Source: Bradyrhizobium sp. DOA9 (GTDB taxonomy: Bacteria; Pseudomonadota; Alphaproteobacteria; Rhizobiales; Xanthobacteraceae). From it: 64,000 bases of DNA. The notes under the pieces were generated by a model. The model was not told the origin of the DNA. It did not search any database and saw only the letters and a list, made by a program, of their open reading frames with translations. Below are positions 1 to 10,149 of this stretch, piece by piece. The stretch covers positions 3,833,725-3,897,724 of the forward strand of contig NZ_DF820425.1 of assembly GCF_000617845.2 (NCBI RefSeq). The letters run 5' to 3'. Each line of letters starts with the position of its first letter. Within the stretch, counting starts at the first letter, position 1. The position numbers and the translations under genes were made by a program.

Positions 1-1
1 C

Positions 2-442
2 TCCGCGCTCGACGTTTCGGTCAAGGCGCAGATCGTCAATCTGCTGCAGGATCTTCAGAGCGAGTTCGGCCTCGCGCTGCTCTTCATCAGCCACGATCTC
101 GCCATCGTCGAGCACATGACCCACCGCGTGGCGGTGATGTATCTCGGCAAGATCGTCGAGGTGGCGCCGCGCCGCGAGATCTTTGCCGCGCCAAGGCATC
201 CCTACACCAAGGCGCTTCTGTCGGCGGTGCCGCTGCCGGAGCCCGGAGCCCAGCGCAATCCCATCATCCTCAAGGGCGACGTGCCGAGCCCGATCAACCC
301 GCCGAAGGGCTGTCGCTTTCACACCCGTTGCCCGTTCGTGTTCGATCGTTGCCGGAGCGAGGAGCCGACGCTGCGCGCGGCGGGTCCCGAGCAGTGGGTG
401 GCGTGCCACCTGGAAGAAGCTGCGCCGGCAATGAGCAGTTGA
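2..442 (+). CDS. Oligopeptide/dipeptide ABC transporter ATPase, C-terminal part (5' truncated by window)
   Basis: This is the C-terminal third of an importer ATPase that powers uptake of peptides or similar solutes across the inner membrane. The reading frame is open from base 2. It begins just after the Walker B region with the D-loop SALDVSV, followed by the switch histidine in ISHDLAIVEH. It continues into the oligopeptide-type C-terminal extension (MYLGKIVE, HPYTKALL, GCRFHTRCPF), whose cysteines are typical of DppF/OppF-like subunits. The start codon lies outside the window. It is the last gene of its transcription unit here, because a hairpin follows and the next genes run on the other strand. 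Confidence 0.9.
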   Translation, partial: SALDVSVKAQIVNLLQDLQSEFGLALLFISHDLAIVEHMTHRVAVMYLGKIVEVAPRREIFAAPRHPYTKALLSAVPLPEPGAQRNPIILKGDVPSPINPPKGCRFHTRCPFVFDRCRSEEPTLRAAGPEQWVACHLEEAAPAMSS

Positions 443-475
443 AGGGACCTGACGCCAGTCCGCGTCGCGCGCTCA

Positions 476-496
476 CGCCCACGCCTGGGGTGGGCG
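476..496 (+). terminator. Terminator-like hairpin after the ABC ATPase gene
   Basis: A perfect 7-base inverted repeat (CGCCCAC / GTGGGCG) with a 7-base loop lies 34 bases past the stop codon. No T-run follows, so termination is inferred from position and stem only. Confidence 0.4.
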
Positions 497-634
497 CTTC
501 GACGGAGGACGGCACTGACATCGGGTGATGATGGCATTATGCCCCTGTTTTGCCCGACGAGTCAAAATCCACCGCCGATTTGGGTCGGCATTGGCCCCGG
601 ATCCGAGGCCGTGCGGTGCATCGGAAATTCGTAA

Positions 635-677
635 GCGAAAACAAGCCCCGTTCTACTGTGCATGGGGTTGTTTTCGC
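635..677 (-). terminator. Terminator hairpin of the minus-strand catabolic operon
   Basis: GCGAAAACAAGCCCC at 635-649 pairs with GGGGTTGTTTTCGC at 664-677, with one bulged base and a 14-base loop. It starts 17 bases beyond the stop of the YciI-like gene. Read on the minus strand, the 3' arm is rich in T, as expected for a factor-independent terminator; it may act in both directions. Confidence 0.6.
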
Positions 678-693
678 ACTTTCGATGAGGGGC

Positions 694-981
694 TCATCCC
701 TGCCGGCGCAGGAAGCCGGTGATCGTGACCTTGTCCCAGATGCCGGCTGCGGCAAAGGGATCTGCGCGATTGAAGGCCTCGACTTCGGTACGGCTAGGGG
801 CCTCGATCAGGAACAGGCTGCCGATCATGGTCTGGCCGTCGTCGGACACCAGCGGCCCCGACATCACGATCTTGACGCCGAAGCGCGAGGTGTCACTGAG
901 GAAAGCCTTGTGGGCATCGTAATTGGCGAGCCGCGTCGGCAGCGCGCCGGCGCGGTCGACGGCGTGAATGGCGAACAGCAT
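694..981 (-). CDS. YciI-like protein
   Basis: This 95-residue protein has the compact ferredoxin-like fold pattern of the YciI family (MLFAIHAVDR at the start, a central GPLVSDDGQTMIGSLFL block, and a conserved DPF motif near residues 68-72). Family members are small cytosolic proteins found beside catabolic genes; some are related to muconolactone isomerase-type dimers, but a reaction cannot be assigned. The start at 981 is preferred over an upstream in-frame ATG because family similarity begins at MLFAIH and a purine-rich GCGGAG precedes it. It is the last gene of the catabolic operon, separated from the binding-protein gene by a strong hairpin. Confidence 0.8.
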   Translation of the reverse strand: MLFAIHAVDRAGALPTRLANYDAHKAFLSDTSRFGVKIVMSGPLVSDDGQTMIGSLFLIEAPSRTEVEAFNRADPFAAAGIWDKVTITGFLRRQG

Positions 982-1010
982 GGTGTCTCCGCTTCTTGGC
1001 TTCATTGTTG

Positions 1011-1035
1011 GGACGGCCGCGGGCTGCGGCCGTCC
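1011..1035 (-). terminator. Strong hairpin between binding-protein and YciI-like genes
   Basis: A perfect 10-base inverted repeat (GGACGGCCGC / GCGGCCGTCC) with a 5-base loop sits 23 bases beyond the binding-protein stop codon. There is no T-run. It may be a partial terminator or a 3' stabiliser that raises binding-protein mRNA over the distal gene. Confidence 0.45.
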
Positions 1036-1057
1036 GGGCTTGCGGTGATCGGGCCGT

Positions 1058-2032
1058 CTACTTCGCGCTGAGCTTGCCGGCGTCCTCGAAGGTCGGGCAG
1101 GTCCGCTGCTCCAGCGGCACGTCGAACGGCCCGTAATTGTCCTTGGTGATCACGGTCGGCTTCAGCACGATCTCGCTGATGACCGGCTGGCCCCGCAAGG
1201 AGCGGATCGCCATCATGGTGCCGAGGCAGCCTTGCGCAAATCCGTTGTAGTCGCCGCTGGCCAGCAGCTTGCCGGACTTGATCGCGTCGATCGCCTCCTT
1301 GGTGCCGTTGATGCCGATCACCTGCGCCTTGCGGTTGGCGCCGTCGAGCGCCTCGATCGCGCCGACCGCCATGGCATCGTTGGCCGCCAGCACGCCGTCG
1401 ATCTGCGGATTCGACTGCATCAGATTCTCCATGACTTGGAGCGCCTGGAGCCGCTGATAATTGCCGGGCTGCGAGGCCAAAAGCTTGGCGCCGGGCGCTT
1501 CCTTCAGCGCATCGTTGAAGCCGCGGACGCGGTCGACATTGGTCAGCGAGCCCTTGACGCCCTCGATGATGACGATGTTGCCCTTGCCGCCGAGCGTCTT
1601 GAGCAGGAAGCGCGCGGTCTCCAGCCCCAGGCTGTAATCGTCGGCGCCGACGAAGGACAGGAACTTGCCGCCGGCGGAACGGTCGGTGATGTTGACGACC
1701 GGGATCTTGGCCTCGTTGATCTTCTCGACCCCGGGGACCATCGCCTTGTAGTCGACCGGCGTGAACACGATCGCGCTCGGCTTCTTCACGACGACGTCCT
1801 CGATCTGGCTGAGCTGCTCGGGAATCGAGTCCGGCTTGGTCGGGATGTATTGCAGCGTTTTCGCGTTCATCACCTTCGCCATGTTGTCGGCGCCGACCCG
1901 CACCGTCTGGAAGAACGGGTTGGTCTGGTTCTTGGTGAAGACCGCGATGGTTTCGCCGTCGGCGCGCGCTCCGGTGGTGAACGCAGCCGCCATCAGCAGC
2001 GGCAGCGCCAGATAGCCCAGTGTCTTTTTCAT
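1058..2032 (-). CDS. Periplasmic substrate-binding protein of CUT2-type ABC importer
   Basis: This 324-residue protein is a Peripla_BP_4 (ribose-type) binding protein that captures substrate in the periplasm for the adjacent importer. A signal peptide is clear: MKKTLGYLALPLLMAAAF followed by cleavage near residue 24 (ARADG). The mature part begins IAVFTKNQTNPFFQTV, the usual first strand and ligand loop of the family, and later shows the hinge pattern DGVLAANDAMAVGA. The start at 2032 has a GGAGG site 5-6 bases upstream; an in-frame ATG 18 bases further up is less likely. Its neighbours in the operon are catabolic genes for a hydroxyquinol-type aromatic route, so the ligand may be an aromatic or a sugar-like precursor. 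Confidence 0.9.
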   Translation of the reverse strand: MKKTLGYLALPLLMAAAFTTGARADGETIAVFTKNQTNPFFQTVRVGADNMAKVMNAKTLQYIPTKPDSIPEQLSQIEDVVVKKPSAIVFTPVDYKAMVPGVEKINEAKIPVVNITDRSAGGKFLSFVGADDYSLGLETARFLLKTLGGKGNIVIIEGVKGSLTNVDRVRGFNDALKEAPGAKLLASQPGNYQRLQALQVMENLMQSNPQIDGVLAANDAMAVGAIEALDGANRKAQVIGINGTKEAIDAIKSGKLLASGDYNGFAQGCLGTMMAIRSLRGQPVISEIVLKPTVITKDNYGPFDVPLEQRTCPTFEDAGKLSAK

Positions 2033-2074
2033 GTTGCCTCCATCCCTCATTTTGCTTGTTGGATCTCTAGATGC

Positions 2075-3052
2075 TCATTGCGCGCGGCGGCGGGTCTTCA
2101 TGTCGAGCCAGACCGCGAGAATGACGATGATTCCGGTGACGAGCGGCTGCCAATTGGCGCTGACCGACAGCAAGTTCATGCCGTTCAGCACCAGGGTCAG
2201 GATCAGCGCGCCGATGAAGGTGCCGAACACGGTGCCGACGCCGCCGAACAGCGAGGTGCCGCCGATCAGCACGGCCGCAATCGCCGGCAGCGTCAGGCTT
2301 TCGCCGATGTCGGCTTCGGCTGAATTGAGCCGCGACAGGAAGATGATCGAGGCGAGCCCCGCCATGGTGCCTGAGACCGCGTAGACCAGCAACAGGCGGC
2401 GTGCGACCGGAATGCCGGAGAGCCTTGCTGCGACCGGATTGGCGCCGATCGCATAGATCTCCTGGCCCCAGACCGTGCGCTGGGCGAAGAACGTCCCGAT
2501 CCCGAGGAAGACCAGCAGCAGGTAGACCGGAATGGGCAGGCCGAACAGATAGCCGCTGCCGATCTGGCGAAAGCCGGCCGGGAAGCCGTGCAGGGTCTCA
2601 CCCGCCATGTACCAGTAAGTGAGGCCGTTCAGCACCCAGAGCATGCCATAGGTGGCGATGAAGGACGGAATGCGGAGCGCCGTGACCATGACGCCGTTGA
2701 TGAGGCCGACGAGACCGCCGCAGGCAAGCCCGGTGAGGATGCCGAGCGCCGGCGAGCCGGTCGTGTGGATCACGGTGCCGGCAATGCAGGCCGACAGCGC
2801 GACATTGGCGCCGACGGAGAGATCGAGGCCGGCGGTCAGCACCACCAGCGTCAGGCCGGAGGCGATGAAGAAGGTCAGGCTCGCTTGCCGGAGCACATTG
2901 AGGATGTTGCCGAGCGTCAGGAAGGAATCGCTGAGCACGGCGAGCACTGCGCAGATCAGGAAGGCCGCGAGCAGGCGATAGAACAGTTGGACCGCGTCCT
3001 GCGACAGGAAGGAGCGGGGCGGGGCGATGGCGCCCTTGGTGATGTCGGTCAT
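2075..3052 (-). CDS. CUT2-type ABC transporter permease (second of pair)
   Basis: This 325-residue inner-membrane permease has the multiple hydrophobic segments and conserved loops of the RbsC/AraH (BPD_transp_2) family, including LTAGLDLSVGANVALSA, the GIPSF-like loop (LRIPSFIATYG), and IAAVLIGGTSLFGGVGTVFG near the C-terminus. It pairs with the next permease to form a heterodimeric channel. Its start overlaps the upstream permease stop by 4 bases (ATGA), showing translational coupling. Confidence 0.9.
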   Translation of the reverse strand: MTDITKGAIAPPRSFLSQDAVQLFYRLLAAFLICAVLAVLSDSFLTLGNILNVLRQASLTFFIASGLTLVVLTAGLDLSVGANVALSACIAGTVIHTTGSPALGILTGLACGGLVGLINGVMVTALRIPSFIATYGMLWVLNGLTYWYMAGETLHGFPAGFRQIGSGYLFGLPIPVYLLLVFLGIGTFFAQRTVWGQEIYAIGANPVAARLSGIPVARRLLLVYAVSGTMAGLASIIFLSRLNSAEADIGESLTLPAIAAVLIGGTSLFGGVGTVFGTFIGALILTLVLNGMNLLSVSANWQPLVTGIIVILAVWLDMKTRRRAQ

Positions 3053-3991
3053 GTGCGGCTCCTGAGGCCGTCGAGGAACAGGGCAAGGATGACGAGCACG
3101 CCCACGCTGGCGACCTGTACCGAGGAGGGCAGCGAGATCAGGTTCAGGCCGTTGCGGAGCACGCCGACGGAAAGGACCCCGAGCAGGGTGCCGAGCAGCC
3201 AGCCATTGCCGCGCTCGAACGAGGTGCCGCCGACGGCGACGGCCGCGATGGCATCGAACTCGAGCCCGAGGCCGGCGGTGGGATGGCCGGAGTTCATGCG
3301 TGCGGTCATCAAAAGGCCGGCGATGCCGGCCATGGCGCCGCCGATCGCATAGACCGCGATCAGCAGCTTGTTGGGCGAGAGGCCGGCATAGCGCAACGCC
3401 TCGCGGTTGCCCCCGAGCGCGAAGATGTAGGTGCCGAACCGGGTGTGATAGAGCAGGCCGTGAAAGACGGCATAGGTGACCAGCGCCATCACGATCGGCA
3501 CCGGAATGCCGAGCAGCGTCGCCGAATAGATGTCGCGCACGCTGTGGGGAATGCCGACAACGCTCTGGCCGTCGCTGACGATCAGTGACAGGCCTTGCGC
3601 CATGCCGAGCGTGCCGAGGGTCGCGACGAAGGGGGGAATGCCTGTTATGGCGACCAGCCAGCCGTTGGCGACGCCAAAGGCGGTGCCGACCAGAAGGCCG
3701 GCACCGAGGCCCAGCAGCATCGACTTGGTCGCAAGCGAGACGATCGCGACGCAGAGCGAGGTCAGCGTCAGCACCGCGCCCATCGACAGGTCCAGCCCCT
3801 CGGTCATGATAATCAAGGTCATGGGCAGCGCGAGCATCAGCAGGATGGTGGACTGCACCAGCACGTTGGAAAGATTGGCGACCGACAGGAAGCCGGGCGC
3901 AATCGCGCTGAACAGCGCGATCAGCAGCACCAGCACGATGGCGACGCCGGGGATGCGCTGCAGTGGATTGGGCTGTGAGATGACCGCGGCT

Positions 3992-3999
<8 letters not shown>
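3049..3999 (-). CDS. CUT2-type ABC transporter permease (first of pair)
   Basis: This 316-residue BPD_transp_2 permease shows the family signatures TEGLDLSMGAVLTLTS, ITGIPPFVATLGTLGMAQG and AVAVGGTSFERGNGWLLG. It is hydrophobic throughout. Its start overlaps the ATPase stop by 8 bases, and its stop overlaps the start of the second permease by 4 bases, so ATPase and permeases are made as a coupled set. Carrying two different permease genes, rather than one homodimeric gene, is a common variant of the family. Confidence 0.9.
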
Positions 4000-5511
<1,512 letters not shown>

Positions 5512-5515
<4 letters not shown>

Positions 5516-6906
5516 GTCTTGGCTTCCCTCGCAAAGATCTTTCCGGGGTTCATCAAGCCGTTGGGATCAAGCGCCGCCTTGATCGATCGCATGACGTCGA
5601 CGGCCTCGCCGAGCTCATCGGTGAGATAGTCGATCTTGCCGAGCCCGATGCCGTGCTCACCGGTGCAGGTGCCGTCCATGGCAATGGCACGGGCGACCAT
5701 GCGCGCCTGCAGCGCCTTGGCGCCTTCGGCCTCCTCGGGCTTCGTCGGATCGATCAGGATCAGCATGTGGAAATTGCCGTCGCCGACATGGCCGACGATC
5801 GGCGCGGTAAAGCCGTGCGCGTCGGCGTCGCGACGCGTCTCGGTCAGGCATTCCGCCAGCCGCGAGATCGGCACGCAGACATCGGTGATCACGGCGCGGG
5901 CGCCGGGCCGCAGGCCGAGGCCCGCATAGAGCGTGTTGTCGCGGGCATGCCAGAGCCGGCTGCGGTCTTCCTGTGCCTTGGCCCAGGCAAAGCCGTGGCC
6001 GCCATGGTCGGCGGCAATCGCCTGCGCGGCCTCGGCCTGCTCGGCGACCGAACTCTCGGAGCCGTGGAACTCGAAGAACAAGGTGGGCGCCTCGCGATAG
6101 CCGAGCTTGGCATAGGCATTGATGCCGCGCATCATGACGTCGTCGAGCAGCTCGATGCGCGCCACGGGAATCGCGGACTGGATCACGGAGATCGCGGTAT
6201 CGACGGCATCGTGCAGGGTGTTGAAGCTGCACACCGCGGCCGAGATCGCCTGCGGCACCGGGTGTACCTTCAGCGTGATCTCGGTGATGACGCCCAGCGT
6301 GCCTTCGGCACCGACGAACATGCGCGTCAAATCATAGCCGGCGGCCGATTTGCGTGCGCGCCGCGCGGTCCGGATCACGCGGCCGTCGGCCAGCACGATT
6401 TCGAGCGCCATGACATTGTCCTTCATGGTGCCGTAGCGCACCGCCATGGTGCCGGAGGCGCGCGTTGAGGTCATGCCGCCGATCGAGGCATCGGCACCGG
6501 GATCGATTGGGAAGAACAGGCCGGTGTTGCGCAGCTCGGCATTGAGCTGCTTGCGCGTGATGCCGGGCTGCACCACAACGTCCATGTCGCTGTCGTGCAC
6601 GGCCAGCACCTTGTTCATGCGCGCGAAGTCGAAGCAGACGCCGCCGGCGACCGCGGCTGCATTGCCTTCCAGCGAGGTGCCGGCGCCGAACGGGACGATC
6701 GGCATGCCCACGCCGGCGCAGAGCTTGACGATGTCGGCGACCTCCTGCGTGGTCTCAGGGAAGACCACGATGTCGGGCGGCAGGCTCTGGTAGTGCGACT
6801 CGCTCTGTCCATGCTGATCGAGCACGCCGCGCGCGACGCTCGCGCGCGAACCGATCATGCCGGTGAGGCGCTCGGCCAACATGCCCGTGCTGATCCGCGG
6901 TCCCAT
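5512..6906 (-). CDS. FAD-binding 2-hydroxyacid oxidoreductase (GlcD/D-lactate dehydrogenase-like)
   Basis: This 464-residue flavoprotein has the VAO/PCMH FAD-binding fold: VVFPETTQEVADIVKLC, PFGAGTSLEGNAAA and a DPGADASIGGMTSTRASGT loop, followed by the C-terminal FAD-oxidase domain with VGHVGDGNFHML and the conserved GTCTGEHGIGLGK. These motifs match glycolate oxidase GlcD and D-lactate dehydrogenases. It sits between the importer and ring-cleavage genes of the same operon, so a hydroxyacid intermediate is its likely substrate, although none can be named. Confidence 0.88.
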
Positions 6907-6957
6907 CCTAAAGCTCCACTCCCTGTTTTGCGGACTCTTGTCGGTCCGTCGTCGAGC

Positions 6958-7842
6958 TTAAGCGGCTCTTGCGTTACTTGCGACCTGCTTCAGGCCGAAA
7001 TCATAGTTGAGATGAAAATAGTCGTGCTCCACCATGCGACCATCCGGCGCACGGCCGGCGGGATGACGGACGAATTCGCGGATCAGGCTGTCCTTGACGC
7101 CGAACACCACGTCGCTGTCGAGATATTGGTCGCCGGCAACGAACACGTGCGTCACGAGCTGCTCGAAACCTGGCGCTGAGATCATGAAGTGCACGTGCGC
7201 CGGGCGCCAGGGATGGCGTCCCTGCACCTCCAGCATCTCGCCGACCGGCCCGTCATGCGGAATCGGGTAGGCGGCCGGCTTGATCGACCAGAAATGGAAG
7301 CGGCCGTTGGCGTCGGTGTGGAAGCGCGCGCGCATCGCGAGATCGCCGATCTTGTCGAGCTGCTGCACGTCGTAATAGCCGTCGTCGTCGGAGTGCCAGA
7401 CGTCCACGATGGCGCCGGCGAGCGGCTTTCCGTCCACGGTCGAGACCGAGCCGGTGACCAGCATCGGATCGCCTTCCATCGGTCCGGAGATGTCAGCGCC
7501 GCTGTCCTTCTCCGGCGCGGCCTGGACGAAGAACGGTCCGAGCACCGTGGTCTCGGTCGCGCCTTCGGGCACCGGATGGTTGATGGCATCGACCAGCATG
7601 GAGACGCCGAGCGTGTCCGACAGCAGAATGAATTCCTGGCGCTTGTCGGTGCACATGTGCCCGGTGCGGGTCAGGAAGTCGATGCCGTACTCCCACTCCT
7701 TCTGGGTCGGCCGCACCTCGCGGACGAAGGCGTGCAAGTGCCGCACCAGCGCTTCGCTCACCTGCTTGATGCGCGGATCGGTCGCGCCCGCGATCCGCTC
7801 CAGAACGGCGTCGGTGATGGTGGTCTCGTTGAAGTTACGCAT
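6958..7842 (-). CDS. Intradiol ring-cleavage dioxygenase, hydroxyquinol 1,2-dioxygenase type
   Basis: This 294-residue non-haem Fe(III) enzyme should cleave hydroxyquinol (1,2,4-trihydroxybenzene) to maleylacetate. The N-terminal helical dimerisation domain (about residues 1-90) is followed by the catalytic beta-sandwich. The four iron ligands are recognisable as Tyr157 (DGYYDVQ), Tyr192 (AAYPIPHDGPVG), His216 and His218 (PAHVHF), with spacing like that of known hydroxyquinol dioxygenases (about 293 residues). The maleylacetate reductase gene in the same operon supports hydroxyquinol over catechol as substrate. A specific ring substituent preference cannot be read from sequence. Confidence 0.9.
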   Translation of the reverse strand: MRNFNETTITDAVLERIAGATDPRIKQVSEALVRHLHAFVREVRPTQKEWEYGIDFLTRTGHMCTDKRQEFILLSDTLGVSMLVDAINHPVPEGATETTVLGPFFVQAAPEKDSGADISGPMEGDPMLVTGSVSTVDGKPLAGAIVDVWHSDDDGYYDVQQLDKIGDLAMRARFHTDANGRFHFWSIKPAAYPIPHDGPVGEMLEVQGRHPWRPAHVHFMISAPGFEQLVTHVFVAGDQYLDSDVVFGVKDSLIREFVRHPAGRAPDGRMVEHDYFHLNYDFGLKQVASNARAA

Positions 7843-7856
7843 GTGAATCTCCGCGA

Positions 7857-8759
7857 TCAGAGTTTTGGCTCGCCGAGGCCGGACAGCCGTTCGAGATGCT
7901 TGACGGTCGCAATGAAGTCGGTGTCGCCGTCGCCCTGTGCGACGAGCGAGCCGTAGGTCTCGCGCACTTGCGCGGCGAGCTGCAGCGGTACGCCGACAGC
8001 ATGGCCCGCGCCGAGGATCAGGTCGAGGTCCTTGGCCATCTGCTTGCAGGAGAAGGTGGACTCGAAGTCGCGGGTCCGCAGCGGTGCGGTTTTGTACTTG
8101 ACCATGGGGGAGGCCACCGCGCTGTCGTCGAGTACCTTCAAGATATCCTGCCAGGCGATGCCGCCCTTGCGCGCCAGCGCCAGGCTCTCGGCCATCATCG
8201 CGGCTGACACCGCGATCATCAGGTTGACCGAGAGTTTTGCGTAACGCGCTTCCTCGGCGGGACCGAGATAGGTCTGGGCGCGGGTGAAGGCGGTGAACAG
8301 CGGCTTGGCGCTCTCGAAGACGTCCTTTGGACCCGAGACGAAACAGGTCAGCGCGCCGGTGTGAACGATGCTGGCATTGCCGGAGACCGGCGAGCGCAGA
8401 TAGGCGATGCCGCGTGCCTGTGCGGCAGCTGCAACCTCGGTGGAAGCCTCGACACTCACGGTGCTGGTTTCGATGAGAGCGGCTCCGGGCATCATCGCGG
8501 CAATGATGCCGGTGGGACCGAGCAGCGCGCCGCGCAGGGCAGCGTCGTCGGGCAAGGAGGTGACGACAGCCGCCTTGCCGCTCACGGTCTCGGCCGGCGA
8601 AGCCGCGATCGCAATGCCTTGCGCACGTGCCTCGCTGATCCGCGCCGCGTTCTGATCGAACGCGGTGACGGCGTAGCCCGCCTTGGAGACGAGGACCGAC
8701 ATCGGCAGGCCCATCTTGCCGATGCCAATGAAAGCAACATTCTTCGAAGCGTCAGTCAT
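7857..8759 (-). CDS. NAD(P)-dependent oxidoreductase, 3-hydroxyisobutyrate dehydrogenase family
   Basis: This 300-residue protein begins with a Rossmann motif (FIGIGKMGLPMS, residues about 10-21) and carries the substrate-binding SPVSGNASIVHTG and the catalytic-lysine helix (YAKLSVNLM) of beta-hydroxyacid dehydrogenases. Such enzymes oxidise 3-hydroxyacids or reduce short semialdehydes in the cytosol. It lies between the dioxygenase and the amidohydrolase, with a 14-base gap to the dioxygenase gene, so it belongs to the same pathway. The substrate is not known. Confidence 0.87.
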   Translation of the reverse strand: MTDASKNVAFIGIGKMGLPMSVLVSKAGYAVTAFDQNAARISEARAQGIAIAASPAETVSGKAAVVTSLPDDAALRGALLGPTGIIAAMMPGAALIETSTVSVEASTEVAAAAQARGIAYLRSPVSGNASIVHTGALTCFVSGPKDVFESAKPLFTAFTRAQTYLGPAEEARYAKLSVNLMIAVSAAMMAESLALARKGGIAWQDILKVLDDSAVASPMVKYKTAPLRTRDFESTFSCKQMAKDLDLILGAGHAVGVPLQLAAQVRETYGSLVAQGDGDTDFIATVKHLERLSGLGEPKL

Positions 8760-8780
8760 TGTTGTTGTCCGTTGGCGCCG

Positions 8781-10145
8781 TCAGGCAGCGCGTCCCTGTC
8801 GTTCGATATCCTGCACAAGCCGCCGGCCGGATTGCGCCAGCAGCTGCTTCTTCTCCTCCAGCCCGTCACACAGCAACCGGCCATTCCGCTTCTTCCAGGC
8901 GCCGTTGATCATGACGGCCTCGATATTGGCAAGGCTCGTCTGCATCACGACGGTTGCGACGGGATCGTGCACCGGAAGGAGATTGAGATCGGAGGCATTG
9001 ATGACGACGAGGTCGGCGAGCTTGCCCGGCGTCAACGAGCCGATCTGGCGCTCGCGGCCGAGCATCCGGGCGCCTTCCGTCGTGATCCAGCGCAGCGCTT
9101 CGCGGAGTGGGATAGTGGTGGTAGCTGGAATGGTGCCGCTCACTTTACGCGATTCCGCATTATCGAGCGCCCGCTGCATCGACAACGCAACGCGCGCGGC
9201 GGAGAAGAGATCGCCGGCCAGCACGGATTCCAGGTCGATGCCGACGGTCGGTCGCACGCCGCGCTTCAGTAGGCGGCCGGTGATCGGAAAGCCATGGCCT
9301 TGGATCATTTCGTTCTCGGGTGTCACCGAGAAGGACACGCCGAGATCGACCATCCGGTCCAGGAGTTCATCAGGCAGATCATTGCCATGGACGATGTTGA
9401 TGCCGGGGCCGACGAGACCGGCCGCGAGCAGCTTCTCCCAGCCGCCGGGCGTCTTGGCCGGGCCGCCGCCCTGATGCATCGATGCGATCAGGTTCAGCTC
9501 CCGCGCCAGGCGGAAATCGTGCATGGCGACGTCGAGCGTCGAATAATGCGGGCCGAGAATGGCGAGGCCGAGCGTGACGAGCCCGTCGCGGTCGGCGAGG
9601 GGGCCTGTCAGCAGCCGCTCGACCTCGCGGCGCGGATGCGGCACTTCCGAGAAATGCGGCTCGCCCGGCTTCGGCTCGGGTTTCGGCGAGCCGTGGAAGA
9701 ACGCGGCGCGGATGCCGCTCTCGATCAAGCCGCGCACGGCGGCGTCGGTATGATCGGGCGTCGGGTTGTTATGGCACCAGTCGACCAGCGTGGTGACGCC
9801 GTAATTGATCTGGTTCAGCGCGCCGACGAGGGTTGCGATGTAGATGTCGTCGGGCCGGAACACGGTGGCAAGGCCCGCATGCATGCGGCGGAAGTATTCC
9901 AGCAGCGTCCAGTTGGCGGCAAAGCCGCGCAAGCCGGTCTGCCAGGTGTGCATATGCGCGTTGATCAGGCCGGGGATGACGATGCGGCCCGTTCCGTCAA
10001 TGACCTCCGTTTCGGCCGCGACCTCGATCGATGGCCGCACGTCGGCGATCCGGCTGTCTTCGACCAGCACATCGCCGGTCGAGAGATCGCCGATCGCGTC
10101 ATCCATGCTGATGACAATGGCCGATCTGATCAGCGTGCGCCGCAT
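8781..10145 (-). CDS. Amidohydrolase (AtzA/TrzN/SsnA-like metal-dependent deaminase or hydrolase)
   Basis: This 454-residue TIM-barrel hydrolase has the HxH metal ligands His64 and His66 (LINAHMHTWQ), downstream metal or substrate histidines (SMHQGGG and NIVHGNDLP) and the catalytic-aspartate segment near VGIDLES. It ends with the usual beta-sandwich (GSLTPGKLADLVVI). Relatives remove amino or chloro groups from purine, triazine or cytosine-like rings. In a hydroxyquinol-type operon it could prepare an amino-substituted precursor. It is 4 bases from the reductase gene upstream. Confidence 0.87.
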   Translation of the reverse strand: MRRTLIRSAIVISMDDAIGDLSTGDVLVEDSRIADVRPSIEVAAETEVIDGTGRIVIPGLINAHMHTWQTGLRGFAANWTLLEYFRRMHAGLATVFRPDDIYIATLVGALNQINYGVTTLVDWCHNNPTPDHTDAAVRGLIESGIRAAFFHGSPKPEPKPGEPHFSEVPHPRREVERLLTGPLADRDGLVTLGLAILGPHYSTLDVAMHDFRLARELNLIASMHQGGGPAKTPGGWEKLLAAGLVGPGINIVHGNDLPDELLDRMVDLGVSFSVTPENEMIQGHGFPITGRLLKRGVRPTVGIDLESVLAGDLFSAARVALSMQRALDNAESRKVSGTIPATTTIPLREALRWITTEGARMLGRERQIGSLTPGKLADLVVINASDLNLLPVHDPVATVVMQTSLANIEAVMINGAWKKRNGRLLCDGLEEKKQLLAQSGRRLVQDIERQGRAA

Positions 10146-10149
10146 CGCC